This document shows, in pieces, positions 37,621 to 45,842 of a DNA stretch of 64,000 bases. Numbering within the stretch: position 1 is the first letter of the stretch; each line of letters opens with the position of its first letter. Under the pieces are notes generated by a model. The model was not told the origin of the DNA and did no database searches. It saw only the letters and a list, made by a program, of their open reading frames with translations. Position numbers and translations under genes: made by a program. Source of the stretch: Diaphorobacter sp. HDW4A (lineage in GTDB: Bacteria; Pseudomonadota; Gammaproteobacteria; Burkholderiales; Burkholderiaceae_C); the NCBI RefSeq assembly GCF_011305995.1, contig NZ_CP049910.1, positions 1,426,001 to 1,490,000 of the forward strand, given 5' to 3'.

Positions 37621-39440
37621 GCACACAAATCCGCAATATTGCGATCATCGCCCACGTTGACCATGGCAAGACCACCATGGTTGACCAACTGCTGCGCCAG
37701 TCCGGCACCTTTGCCGAGCACGAAAAAGTCGTCGACACCGTGATGGACAACAACGCCATCGAACGCGAACGCGGCATTACGATTCTGGCCAAGAACTGCG
37801 CTGTCAGCTGGAACGACACGCATATCAACATTCTCGACACGCCCGGTCACGCTGACTTCGGCGGTGAAGTGGAACGTGCTCTGTCGATGGTCGACGGCGT
37901 GGTGCTGTTGATCGACGCGCAGGAAGGCCCCATGCCCCAGACGCGCTTCGTGACCAAGAAGGCGCTGGCTCTGGGCTTGAAGCCCATCGTCGTGGTGAAC
38001 AAGGTGGACAAGCCAGGTGCGCGTCCTGATTACGTCGTCAACGCTGCTTTCGACCTGTTCGACAAGCTCGGCGCTACCGATGAGCAGCTTGACTTCCCAG
38101 TCGTGTACGCATCGGGCATCAATGGCTGGACGTCGCTCGAAGAAGGTCCTGCTGGCGAGCAGTGGGGCCCCGACATGTCGGCCCTGTTCGACACCGTTCT
38201 GAAGCACGTGCCTGCGGTGAAGGGCGATGCAACCGCTCCTTTGCAAATGCAGATTTCGGCACTGGACTACTCCACATTTGTGGGTCGTATCGGTGTGGGC
38301 CGCATCAACGCCGGCACGCTCAAGCCGGGCCAGGAAGTGCTGGTCATGGCCGGTCCTGATGGCGCGAGCTACAAGGGCCGCGTGAACGAAGTCCTGAAGT
38401 TCCAGGGCCTCGAGCGCGTGAAGGTGACCGAAGCCGGCCCTAGCGACATCGTGCTGGTCAACGGTATCGAAAACATCGGCATCGGCGAATCGCTGACCGA
38501 CCCGGCCAATCCAAAGCCGCTGCCGATGCTCAAGATCGACGAGCCAACGCTGATCATGAACTTCTGCGTGAACACCTCGCCACTGGCAGGTCGCGAAGGC
38601 AAGTTCGTCACCAGCCGCCAGATCTGGGACCGCCTGCAACGCGAACTGCGTTCCAACGTGGCTCTGCGCGTCAAGGAAACCGACGAAGACGGCATCTTCG
38701 AAGTGGCTGGTCGCGGCGAACTGCACTTGACCATTCTGCTGGAAGAAATGCGCCGCGAAGGCTACGAGCTGGCTGTCTCCAAGCCACGCGTGGTGTTCCG
38801 CGAAATCAACGGCGAAAAGTGCGAGCCAATCGAATTGGTGACCGCTGACCTGGAAGAAACCCATCAAGGCGGCGTGATGCAAGCCTTGGGCGAGCGCAAG
38901 GGCGAGCTGGTGAACATGGAGTCCGACGGCCGTGGCCGCGTTCGCCTTGAGTACCGCATTCCTGCGCGTGGTCTGATCGGCTTCACCAACGAATTCCTGA
39001 ACCTGACACGTGGTTCCGGTCTGATCTCGAACATCTTCGACAGCTACGAGCCACACAAGGGCGACATCGGTGGTCGCAAGAACGGCGTGCTGATCTCCAT
39101 GGACGACGGTGAAATCTTCACCTACGCTTTGGGCAAGCTCGATGACCGCGGCCGCATGTTCGTGAAGGCCGGTGATCCGGTGTACGAAGGCATGATCGTC
39201 GGTATCCACAACCGCGACAACGATCTGGTGGTGAACGCAACGCGTACCAAGCAGCTCACCAACTTCCGCGTGTCCGGCAAGGAAGACGCGATCAAGATCA
39301 CGCCTCCGATCGACCTCACGCTTGAATACGGTGTGGAATTCATCGAAGACGACGAATTGGCAGAAATCACACCGAAGTCGGTGCGTCTGCGCAAGCGTCA
39401 TCTGAAGGAACACGACCGCAAGCGCGCTTCGCGCGATTGA
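37617..39440 (+). CDS. typA: Ribosome-associated GTPase TypA/BipA
   Basis: This 607-residue translational GTPase begins [21 protein letters not shown]1 is the AHVDHGKTT segment; switch I contains [13 protein letters not shown]3 is [14 protein letters not shown] and G4 is [10 protein letters not shown]. Domains III, V and the BipA-specific C-terminal domain follow ([19 protein letters not shown]; a tail rich in Lys/Arg). It assists 50S assembly and stress adaptation. The gene is coupled to truB through a four-base overlap and ends before a clear terminator. Confidence 0.98.
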   Translation: MSTQIRNIAIIAHVDHGKTTMVDQLLRQSGTFAEHEKVVDTVMDNNAIERERGITILAKNCAVSWNDTHINILDTPGHADFGGEVERALSMVDGVVLLIDAQEGPMPQTRFVTKKALALGLKPIVVVNKVDKPGARPDYVVNAAFDLFDKLGATDEQLDFPVVYASGINGWTSLEEGPAGEQWGPDMSALFDTVLKHVPAVKGDATAPLQMQISALDYSTFVGRIGVGRINAGTLKPGQEVLVMAGPDGASYKGRVNEVLKFQGLERVKVTEAGPSDIVLVNGIENIGIGESLTDPANPKPLPMLKIDEPTLIMNFCVNTSPLAGREGKFVTSRQIWDRLQRELRSNVALRVKETDEDGIFEVAGRGELHLTILLEEMRREGYELAVSKPRVVFREINGEKCEPIELVTADLEETHQGGVMQALGERKGELVNMESDGRGRVRLEYRIPARGLIGFTNEFLNLTRGSGLISNIFDSYEPHKGDIGGRKNGVLISMDDGEIFTYALGKLDDRGRMFVKAGDPVYEGMIVGIHNRDNDLVVNATRTKQLTNFRVSGKEDAIKITPPIDLTLEYGVEFIEDDELAEITPKSVRLRKRHLKEHDRKRASRD

Positions 39441-39479
39441 TCGGCCAAGAGCTGCGGAGCAATCCGCAGCGCTCATCTG

Positions 39480-39512
39480 AAAAGCGCTGCCCGCAAGGGG
39501 GCGCTTTTTTTT
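39480..39512 (+). terminator. Rho-independent terminator of the rimP-typA cluster
   Basis: AAAAGCGC pairs with GCGCTTTT, with an inner CCC/GGG pair, and is followed by a run of T. A second perfect hairpin (CTGCGGA/TCCGCAG, 39452-39469) lies just before it, right after the typA stop. Confidence 0.9.
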
Positions 39513-39781
39513 CGTGTTTATGTTGATCACCTAATCATTTGCGAATTGCTCGGTGACTGAGTCCTCCTTGTTGCAAGCATTTCCGGCAGGGTTTGCATGA
39601 CCACCTTGCCTGGCGCACAGCCCTACAGGCCACCAGCAGCGCGAGCTTTGTGAATACGCTGCCTATCTTGGTGGCGACTGAGCGGGCGCCACTCCCTTCG
39701 CCACGGTTTTGGAATTTACTGTTCCTGTCTGCTGTATTGCAGGGCTTGGCAGCGACGATGCGTAAGAGAGTGCGCTGACTG

Positions 39782-39886
39782 GCAAATACGCTGTATTTGC
39801 ACCAATAAGGGGAATTGGTGACGGCGCATGCTGCTTTGCTCTGGTGCAGATAGCTCGATCACGATGGCCAAATCGCACCAATCAGG
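39782..39886 (+). promoter_or_regulatory. Upstream activator region of amt: inverted repeats and GCACC/GGTGC half-sites
   Basis: A perfect inverted repeat GCAAATAC-GCT-GTATTTGC occupies 39782-39800. It is followed by CACCAAT/ATTGGTG (39800-39820), then GGTGC at 39843 and GCACC at 39875. NtrC half-sites in enteric bacteria are GCACC/GGTGC, although the spacing here differs from the classical 17-base site. The block lies about 55-160 bases upstream of the predicted sigma-54 start, the usual place for an enhancer. The rest of 39513-39780 shows no gene or recognisable signal. Confidence 0.45.
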
Positions 39887-39912
39887 AAGTGATTTATAGG
39901 TGAATCCCCACT

Positions 39913-39930
39913 TTGGCGCGATTATTGCTT
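39913..39930 (+). promoter_or_regulatory. Sigma-54 (-24/-12) promoter of amt
   Basis: TTGGCGCGATTATTGCTT matches the sigma-54 consensus YTGGCACG-N4-TTGCW with one change, and GG and GC are separated by exactly ten bases. Transcription would start near 39940, 62 bases before the amt start codon at 40002. This implies nitrogen-limited activation by NtrC or a similar enhancer-binding protein. Confidence 0.8.
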
Positions 39931-40001
39931 TATTGCTGTGCGGCGCGTCTTCGGGATGCTGCTGCGCACCAATAAACACCAAATTTCAGCTGGAGCGTGA
40001 G

Positions 40002-41204
40002 ATGGATGCACTGAAACAGGGCGCTGACGCCTTGTTCATATTGATGGGCGCGGTCATGGTTCTGGCCATGCATGCGGGGTTTGCATTTCTGGAGTTGGGG
40101 ACGGTACGAGGCAAGAATCAGGTCAACGCGCTGGTCAAGATTCTGGTCGATTTCTCGGTTTCCACTGTCGTGTATTTCGCGGTGGGTTACTCGGTGGCCT
40201 ATGGCACGGGGTTCTTTGTGGGGGCCGAACAGCTTGCTGCGCACAACGGGTATGCGCTGGTCAAATTTTTCTTTCTGCTGACATTCGCTGCAGCGATACC
40301 GGCCATCATTTCGGGTGGCATTGCCGAGCGCGCCAAGTTCTGGCCGCAGTTGATTGCCACTGCGGTCATTGTCGGAGTCGTGTATCCGTTCTTTGAGGGC
40401 ATTGCCTGGAACGGTCACTTCGGTGTGCAGGCCTGGATCAAGTCGCTCACCGGTGCCGAGTTTCATGACTTCGCGGGCAGCGTCGTGGTGCATGCCGTCG
40501 GCGGCTGGATTGCTCTTGGCGCCGTGTGGTTGCTGGGTGCGCGACGTAACCGTTATCGCCGTGATGGGGGCGTCGCGGCGACGCCGCCGTCGAGCATTCC
40601 GTTTCTCGCTCTGGGGGCGTGGATTTTGACGGTGGGTTGGTTCGGCTTCAATGTGATGAGCGCGCAGACGCTGGACAAGATTTCGGGTCTGGTGGCGGTG
40701 AATTCGCTGATGGCCATGGTGGGCGGCACGCTGGCCGCGCTGCTGATGGGCAAGAACGACCCGGGTTTTGTGCACAACGGTCCATTGGCGGGCCTGGTCG
40801 CTGTCTGCGCAGGCTCTGATCTGATGCATCCGATGGGCGCACTGGTGGTGGGTGCTGCAGCGGGCGTCATCTTTGTGTTCATGTTTACGCTGACCCAAAA
40901 CAGATTGAAGATCGACGACGTGCTGGGAGTATGGCCCTTGCATGGGCTGTGCGGCGTGTGGGGCGGCATCGCGGCGGGCATCTTCGGCACCCAAACCTTT
41001 GGTGGATTGGGTGGAGTGCATCTGGGCGCGCAGATCATCGGCACGTTGATGGGTGTGATCTGGGCAGGTGTGTCGGGCCTGTTGGTGTATGGCGTGCTCA
41101 AGAAAACGGTGGGGTTGCGCTTGAGTCAGGAACAAGAGTTCGATGGCGCCGACCTTTCCATCCACCACATCAGCGCGACGCCCGAGCGCGAGGCCAGCTG
41201 GTGA
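40002..41204 (+). CDS. amt: Ammonium transporter (Amt family)
   Basis: This protein of 400 residues starts at the ATG at 40002, with GGAG six bases upstream. The open frame back to 39900 crosses the sigma-54 promoter and cannot be coding. About eleven membrane segments are visible, including GADALFILMGAVMVLAMHAG and the family signature HDFAGSVVVHAVGGWIALGA, whose His lines the pore. It conducts ammonium/ammonia across the inner membrane. There is no signal-peptide-bearing N-terminus as in E. coli AmtB. No glnK/glnB gene is adjacent, which is unusual for amt loci, so PII control must come from elsewhere. Confidence 0.95.
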   Translation: MDALKQGADALFILMGAVMVLAMHAGFAFLELGTVRGKNQVNALVKILVDFSVSTVVYFAVGYSVAYGTGFFVGAEQLAAHNGYALVKFFFLLTFAAAIPAIISGGIAERAKFWPQLIATAVIVGVVYPFFEGIAWNGHFGVQAWIKSLTGAEFHDFAGSVVVHAVGGWIALGAVWLLGARRNRYRRDGGVAATPPSSIPFLALGAWILTVGWFGFNVMSAQTLDKISGLVAVNSLMAMVGGTLAALLMGKNDPGFVHNGPLAGLVAVCAGSDLMHPMGALVVGAAAGVIFVFMFTLTQNRLKIDDVLGVWPLHGLCGVWGGIAAGIFGTQTFGGLGGVHLGAQIIGTLMGVIWAGVSGLLVYGVLKKTVGLRLSQEQEFDGADLSIHHISATPEREASW

Positions 41205-41373
41205 GTCCGAGGCGCTGAGCATGCAGGAACCTTTGCCGTCCATGTGATGCAGGCGCGGCGCTTGTAAACAGTCACATCGTAAACCCTGCTGATTGTCTCT
41301 AAATGTGAGTATATGCTTCGCCAGCAAGTGCCGTTTTGGTGTGCTGGCTGTTGGCATGAACAAAGGAGACGCG

Positions 41374-42510
41374 ATGCAGATTTTTCGCTCACGCAAGTGG
41401 ATACGCGGCTTGGCGTCTTTGACGTTGATGCTGGGCGCATGGGATGCTGAACCTGCCAGAGCCGATATTCTGATAGGGCAGACCACGGCGGTCACGGGCC
41501 CAGTGGCGGCCAGTGTGGGTGAGACGTTGGTTGGCGTGAATTTGTATCTGAACAGCGTTAACGCCAGAGGCGGTGTGAATGGCGAGAAGATCAAGCTGAT
41601 CACGTTGGATGACAAGTTCGAGCCTCCATTGGCGGGTGAGAACGCCAAACGCCTGATTGAGCAAGACAACGTGGTGGCGCTGTTCATGAGCCGTGCCACG
41701 CCGCATACGCAGGCCATCCTGCCGCTGCTTGCGAAAAACGGCATCGCATTGGTGGCACCGTCTACTGGCGCGATGGTCTTTCATCAGCCGGTCAATCCGC
41801 TGGTGTTCAATGTGCGCTCCAGCTATCAGGCTGAAACCGAAAAGGCAGTCGAGCATCTGCACACGCTGGGCCTGAATCGCATCGCTATGGTGCATGTGGA
41901 CGACAGCTTCGGTGAAGATTGCCTTGCGGGAGCGATGAAGGGCTTCAATGCCACCAAGCTCCAGCCTGTGGCCGTCATCAAGGCAGACCGCAGCAAGCCC
42001 GACTATGCAGCCATCGTGCCGCAGCTCATCAAGGAAAATGCGCAGGCCGTCCTCTGGATCGGCTCCAGCGTGGCCGTCAGTGATGGCGTGAAGGCTTTGC
42101 GCAAGGCGGGCTCTGCCATGCAGGTGGTCACGGTGTCCAACAATGCTTCTTCGGGATTTGCCAAGCAGTTGGGCGATGCGGTGCGTGGGGTGATCGTGAC
42201 GCAGGTCTTCCCGAGTGAGCGCGCGATGGGCTACTCCATCAATCGCGAGGCGGCCGCCTTGGCCAAGGCCGATGGCAGTGTGACGATTTCGCCGTCAGTG
42301 ATGGAAGGATTCGCTTCGGCGAAGGTGCTGGTCGAAGGCCTGCGCCGCGCAGGCCCCAAGCCCACGCGCGAGAAGGTGGTGGCGGCGCTTTCCAGCATGA
42401 ACCACTTTGACCTTGGCGGATTGGAGGTGGGCTACGGGCCGGGTGATCGTACGGGGCTGAACTTCGTGGACCTCTCGATCATTGACGCCAAAGGCCAGTT
42501 CAGGAGGTAG
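41374..42510 (+). CDS. ABC transporter substrate-binding protein, LivK-like
   Basis: This protein of 378 residues starts at the ATG at 41374, five bases after AAAGGAG. A signal peptide (WIRGLASLTLMLGAWDAEPARA) is followed by a type I periplasmic binding fold (Peripla_BP_6): ILIGQTTAVTGPVAASVGET, GGVNGEKIKLITLDDKFEP and IALVAPSTGAM. This family binds branched-chain amino acids, amides, urea or aromatic acids. No permease or ATPase genes are adjacent, so it is an orphan receptor. Its position 170 bases after amt suggests a nitrogenous ligand such as urea or amide, but this is only context. Confidence 0.88.
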   Translation: MQIFRSRKWIRGLASLTLMLGAWDAEPARADILIGQTTAVTGPVAASVGETLVGVNLYLNSVNARGGVNGEKIKLITLDDKFEPPLAGENAKRLIEQDNVVALFMSRATPHTQAILPLLAKNGIALVAPSTGAMVFHQPVNPLVFNVRSSYQAETEKAVEHLHTLGLNRIAMVHVDDSFGEDCLAGAMKGFNATKLQPVAVIKADRSKPDYAAIVPQLIKENAQAVLWIGSSVAVSDGVKALRKAGSAMQVVTVSNNASSGFAKQLGDAVRGVIVTQVFPSERAMGYSINREAAALAKADGSVTISPSVMEGFASAKVLVEGLRRAGPKPTREKVVAALSSMNHFDLGGLEVGYGPGDRTGLNFVDLSIIDAKGQFRR

Positions 42511-42566
42511 GGAACACTCATTGAATCGCTGCGGGACGCGCGAACACCCTAATGAGTTGCCATCGT

Positions 42567-42587
42567 CCGATATCAAAACAGTATCGG
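42567..42587. promoter_or_regulatory. Inverted repeat CCGATA-N9-TATCGG, candidate operator
   Basis: A perfect six-base inverted repeat lies about 90 bases upstream of the CoA-transferase/MaoC/Bug operon. Size and spacing resemble LysR- or GntR-type operators. No regulator gene is adjacent, so the regulator would act from elsewhere. Confidence 0.4.
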
Positions 42588-42675
42588 AATGACGATTTTT
42601 AGCATTGGACACTGACTGGATGGGTATCGAACAATGCGCTGACAACTGGCATGACCAGATCAGGAGACAGTGCAG

Positions 42676-43878
42676 ATGCAGACCCATTCACCGTACCAAG
42701 GCCCGTTGGCGGGCGTGCGGGTGCTCGATCTTTCAAGCGTGATCTTTGGCCCGATGAGCAGCCAGGTGCTGGCTGACTATGGGGCCGAGGTCATCAAGAT
42801 CGAGCCCCCTTCCGGAGACTCCACGCGCCACACCGGCCCGGCCGTGGAAAAGGGCATGGCCGCGATGTTTCTCGGCAGCAACCGCAGCAAGAAGAGCGTG
42901 GTGCTCGACCTCAAGCAGCCGAGCGCGCAAGAGGCGCTGCAGGCGTTGCTCACCACCGCCGACGTGTTCATGCACAGCATGCGCCCGCAGAAACTCGCCA
43001 AGCTCGGGCTCGACAAGGACACGCTGCGTGCACGCTATCCCCGGCTCATCTACGTGGGCCTGCACGGCTTCGGCGAAGATGGGCCCTATGCAGGGATGCC
43101 CGCGTATGACGATGTGATTCAGGGCATGAGCGGCTTGGCAGACCTGATGGATCGCCAGATCGGCGAGGCGCGCTATCTGCCCACGATCGCCGCAGACAAG
43201 ACCTGCGGGCTGGTGGGGGCGCATGCAATTCTTGCGGCGCTGTTCCAGCGTGAGCGCACGGGCGAGGGCTGCTTTGTCGAGGTGCCGATGTACGAGACGA
43301 TGGTCGGCTTCAACCTCGTCGAGCATTTCTACGGCATGCATTTCAATCCACCGCAAAGTCCGCCCGGCTATCCCCGCGTGATGGCCGCATCGCGCAGACC
43401 CTACAAGACGCTGGACGGCTATGTCTGCATGATGCCGTACACCAACCAGCACTGGCAGCGCTTCTTCGAGGCTGTGGGTCAGCCTGCCATCGCGAGCGAC
43501 GAGCGTTTCGCCAATCAGGCCGCGCGCACGCGCCATATCGACATGCTGCTCGACCTGCTCGGCAGCTTCGTGAAGCAGCAGAACACCGCACATTGGCTCG
43601 AGGTCTGCGAGCGGCTTGAAATCCCCGCCGCCGCCGTGGCGCGACTCGATGTTCTGCCGAACGACCCACACCTGCAGGCTACGGAATTCTTCGTGTCGCT
43701 CAAAGATGAAGCGATGGGCGAGGTCCGTTTTCCGCGATCTTCGGTGCGCATGGACGGCGCGCAAGCACCCATTGGTATGCCGCCGCGACTCGGCGAGCAC
43801 ACCGATGAACTGCTCAGGCAAGCGGGCCTCGGCGATGCGGCGATTGCCGTGCTTCACCAACAGAACAAGGAGAACTGA
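42676..43878 (+). CDS. CaiB/BaiF (family III) CoA-transferase
   Basis: This 400-residue protein starts at the ATG at 42676, eight bases after AGGAGA. It has the standard family III features: LAGVRVLDLSSVIFGPMSSQ, GAEVIKIEPPSGDSTRHTGP, VVLDLKQPSAQEAL and, in the middle, YDDVIQGMSGLADLMD, the region carrying the catalytic Asp. Length is normal, unlike the longer paralogue at 3470. It transfers CoA onto a carboxylic acid. The operon continues with a MaoC-like protein and a Bug-type binding protein, pointing to uptake and CoA activation of an external organic acid. Confidence 0.92.
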   Translation: MQTHSPYQGPLAGVRVLDLSSVIFGPMSSQVLADYGAEVIKIEPPSGDSTRHTGPAVEKGMAAMFLGSNRSKKSVVLDLKQPSAQEALQALLTTADVFMHSMRPQKLAKLGLDKDTLRARYPRLIYVGLHGFGEDGPYAGMPAYDDVIQGMSGLADLMDRQIGEARYLPTIAADKTCGLVGAHAILAALFQRERTGEGCFVEVPMYETMVGFNLVEHFYGMHFNPPQSPPGYPRVMAASRRPYKTLDGYVCMMPYTNQHWQRFFEAVGQPAIASDERFANQAARTRHIDMLLDLLGSFVKQQNTAHWLEVCERLEIPAAAVARLDVLPNDPHLQATEFFVSLKDEAMGEVRFPRSSVRMDGAQAPIGMPPRLGEHTDELLRQAGLGDAAIAVLHQQNKEN

Positions 43879-43881
43879 ACC

Positions 43882-44382
43882 ATGGCGACACATACGCTGC
43901 CAAACACGCTTCCGAGCGCCGATCAACTGAACACCATCGCGCGCATGGGGCAGGGCGCATACTGGCAGGACATTGCCGTCGGCCAGCAATGGCGCACTTT
44001 CCGCCGCACGATCACCGAAACCGATCTCGTCAACTTCATCAACGTGACGGGCATGCTCGAGGCCATCTTCATCGATGCGGAATTCGATGGCGGGGCGATC
44101 AGGGGACGGCCCGTGCCGGGAGCACTGACCTATACGCTGATAGAAGGATTCATCCTGCAATCGATGATCCAGGGCACGGGCCTTGCGATGCTCGAACTGC
44201 ATCAGAAGATCCTTGGCCCCGTGGTGGTGGGCGACACGATCCAGGCGCTGGTCGAGGTCACCGACATTCGTCCGACCAGCAAGAACAACCGCGCGGTCGT
44301 CACTTCAAAAATCACTGTCTACAACCAGCGCCAGGAGGTCGTCATGGAATACACCGCCGTGCGATTGCTGGCTGGCCGTTGA
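43882..44382 (+). CDS. MaoC-like hot-dog protein lacking the hydratase dyad
   Basis: This 166-residue protein starts three bases after the CoA-transferase. It has a MaoC/hydratase hot-dog outline: YWQDIAVGQQWRTFRRTITE, PVPGALTYTLIEGFILQSM, LGPVVVGDTIQALVEVTDIR. The R-hydratase-2 motif (G-D-x-N-P-[LIV]-H) is replaced here by VTGMLEAIFIDAEF, so the catalytic Asp is Met and the catalytic His is Phe. It is therefore unlikely to be a normal enoyl-CoA hydratase. It may be a thioesterase, a binding or structural subunit, or use other residues. Its tight spacing implies that it acts on the same acyl-CoA as the CoA-transferase. Confidence 0.82.
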   Translation: MATHTLPNTLPSADQLNTIARMGQGAYWQDIAVGQQWRTFRRTITETDLVNFINVTGMLEAIFIDAEFDGGAIRGRPVPGALTYTLIEGFILQSMIQGTGLAMLELHQKILGPVVVGDTIQALVEVTDIRPTSKNNRAVVTSKITVYNQRQEVVMEYTAVRLLAGR

Positions 44383-44428
44383 AGACACGCAGACCTATTG
44401 ATTTCAACAACGAACGGAGACAGAAACA

Positions 44429-45424
44429 ATGACCCAACCATCGAACGCACGACGTCGCCACCTGCTCCAATGGAGCGCGCTCGGATTGGCCTTGTACGCG
44501 GCCTTCCCCGCAGTGCATGCCGCCGACGCCTGGCCCACCAAGCCGATCACGCTGGTTGTACCCTTTCCGCCGGGCGGCCCCACCGATATGGTCGCGCGCG
44601 TGCTCGCGCAGAACGTGGGCGAGCAGCTCGGCCAGTCTGTCATCGTGGACAACAAGCCGGGTGCCAACGGCAACATCGGCAACGCCTTCGTCGCCAAGGC
44701 TGCGGCTGATGGCCACACCGTTCTCTACAACACGTCGTCGATCGCGTTGAGCCCGGCACTCTACAAGAAGCTCAGCTACAACGTGAACACTGAGCTGGCC
44801 CCTGTCACGTTGACCGCCGTGGTGCCGCTCGCGCTCGTTGTCAATCCCAAGATGCCGGTCAACACCGTCGCGGAGTTCGTGCAGTACGCCAAGGCGCAAA
44901 AGGGCAATCTGTCCTACGGGTCGGCGGGCAACGGCAACGTCACTCATCTCGCTGCTTTCCAGGTGGTGCAGCACTTCGGCATCGAGGCCACGCACGTGCC
45001 CTACAAGGGCAGTGCCCCTGCCGACGTGGATCTGGTCGCGGGGCAGATTGACTTCTTGACCGACACCATCAACTCCGTGTCCGCCTTCATCAAGGACGGC
45101 AAGCTCAAGTTGCTCGCGGTCTCTACGTCTAAGCGCCTTGCCAACTTCCCGCAGGCGCCAACACTTGCAGAAAGCGGCATGCCTGGCTACGAGTCGGGTG
45201 CATGGCAGGGCGTGATGGTCCCCGCCAAGACACCCAAGGCGGTCATTGATCGGTTGAACGCGGCGTTCAACAAGGCGCTCAAGGACCCTGAAGTGCTCAA
45301 GAAACTGGCCATTCAAAGCACTGAACCGTTGGGCTCCACTCCAGCCGAGTATGGTGCCTACATCAAGAAGGAAATTACACGCTGGGACTCCGTGGTCAAA
45401 AGTACGGGCGTGTCTTTGGATTGA
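44429..45424 (+). CDS. Bug-family (TctC-like) extracytoplasmic solute-binding protein
   Basis: This 331-residue protein has a signal peptide (RRRHLLQWSALGLALYAAFP, cleaved near VHAADA). The Bug fold follows: WPTKPITLVVPFPPGGPTDM, GQSVIVDNKPGANGNIGN, SYGSAGNGNVTHLAAFQ and HVPYKGSAPADVDLVAGQID. These conserved loops bind a carboxylate ligand. Bug proteins are very numerous in Burkholderiales and mostly lack adjacent TctAB membrane genes, as here. As the third gene of the CoA-transferase operon, it probably captures the acid that the CoA-transferase activates. The Arg-rich start could be read as a Tat signal, but the twin-Arg motif is imperfect. Confidence 0.93.
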   Translation: MTQPSNARRRHLLQWSALGLALYAAFPAVHAADAWPTKPITLVVPFPPGGPTDMVARVLAQNVGEQLGQSVIVDNKPGANGNIGNAFVAKAAADGHTVLYNTSSIALSPALYKKLSYNVNTELAPVTLTAVVPLALVVNPKMPVNTVAEFVQYAKAQKGNLSYGSAGNGNVTHLAAFQVVQHFGIEATHVPYKGSAPADVDLVAGQIDFLTDTINSVSAFIKDGKLKLLAVSTSKRLANFPQAPTLAESGMPGYESGAWQGVMVPAKTPKAVIDRLNAAFNKALKDPEVLKKLAIQSTEPLGSTPAEYGAYIKKEITRWDSVVKSTGVSLD

Positions 45425-45436
45425 ATCTGGACTTGA

Positions 45437-45460
45437 GCCATGCCCGACCAAGGGCATGGC
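45437..45460 (+). terminator. Hairpin terminator of the CoA-transferase/Bug operon
   Basis: GCCATGCCC pairs perfectly with GGGCATGGC around six bases, 13 bases after the stop. Only a weak T-containing tract follows. A second hairpin (GAGGAGT/ACTCCTC) lies at 45481-45503. Confidence 0.65.
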
Positions 45461-45743
45461 ATGCATTGTTGTGTTGTAACGAGGAGTCAGGGGCAAACTC
45501 CTCGGCACCATGAACTATGGTGTTTGACTATTGTTTGCTGAGTTTGTGATGGTGAAAAGCATCACATTCACTCTTGCATATTCGCAGGCTCCACCTGATA
45601 GGGACGCTTGCAGGTGATCATCTTTATAGCACCTCAGTGCCTCATGACAAGGCTGAGGCTGCCCTGAGCCCCCTGCGGCGTGTTGTCTGACGCTGGTGTT
45701 GGAAGTCATCCAACTTGTAGATTTCACCTGCACGCTTAAATTT

Positions 45744-45780
45744 GTAATCTTTGACACGATTACTAACTTCTCGGTTAACA
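45744..45780 (+). promoter_or_regulatory. Candidate promoter with overlapping operator for the pilus-like locus
   Basis: TTGACA at 45751-45756 is a perfect -35 element, with a weak -10 (TTAACA, 45775-45780) 18 bases downstream. The -35 sits inside a perfect inverted repeat GTAATC-N8-GATTAC (45744-45763), a layout typical of repressor operators. The surrounding 45530-45840 is more A/T-rich than the rest of the window and contains no credible gene. Confidence 0.5.
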
Positions 45781-45842
45781 TCGGTCCGAATGGAAAAATA
45801 CTATTGAATCATGAGCCGTGAAAGATTGTTCGGTTCTTACGT

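Noticed and set aside
39663..39982. Short minus-strand frames before amt
   Set aside because: They have no ribosome-binding site or domain, and they overlap the inverted repeats and promoter of amt, which explain the region better.
39900..40001. Upstream extension of the amt frame resembling a signal peptide
   Set aside because: It spans the sigma-54 promoter and its predicted transcription start. The ATG at 40002 has a good ribosome-binding site.
45515..45781. 88-residue minus-strand frame upstream of the pilus-like locus
   Set aside because: The composition is not protein-like, there is no ribosome-binding site, and it covers the promoter/operator region. Treated as regulatory sequence.
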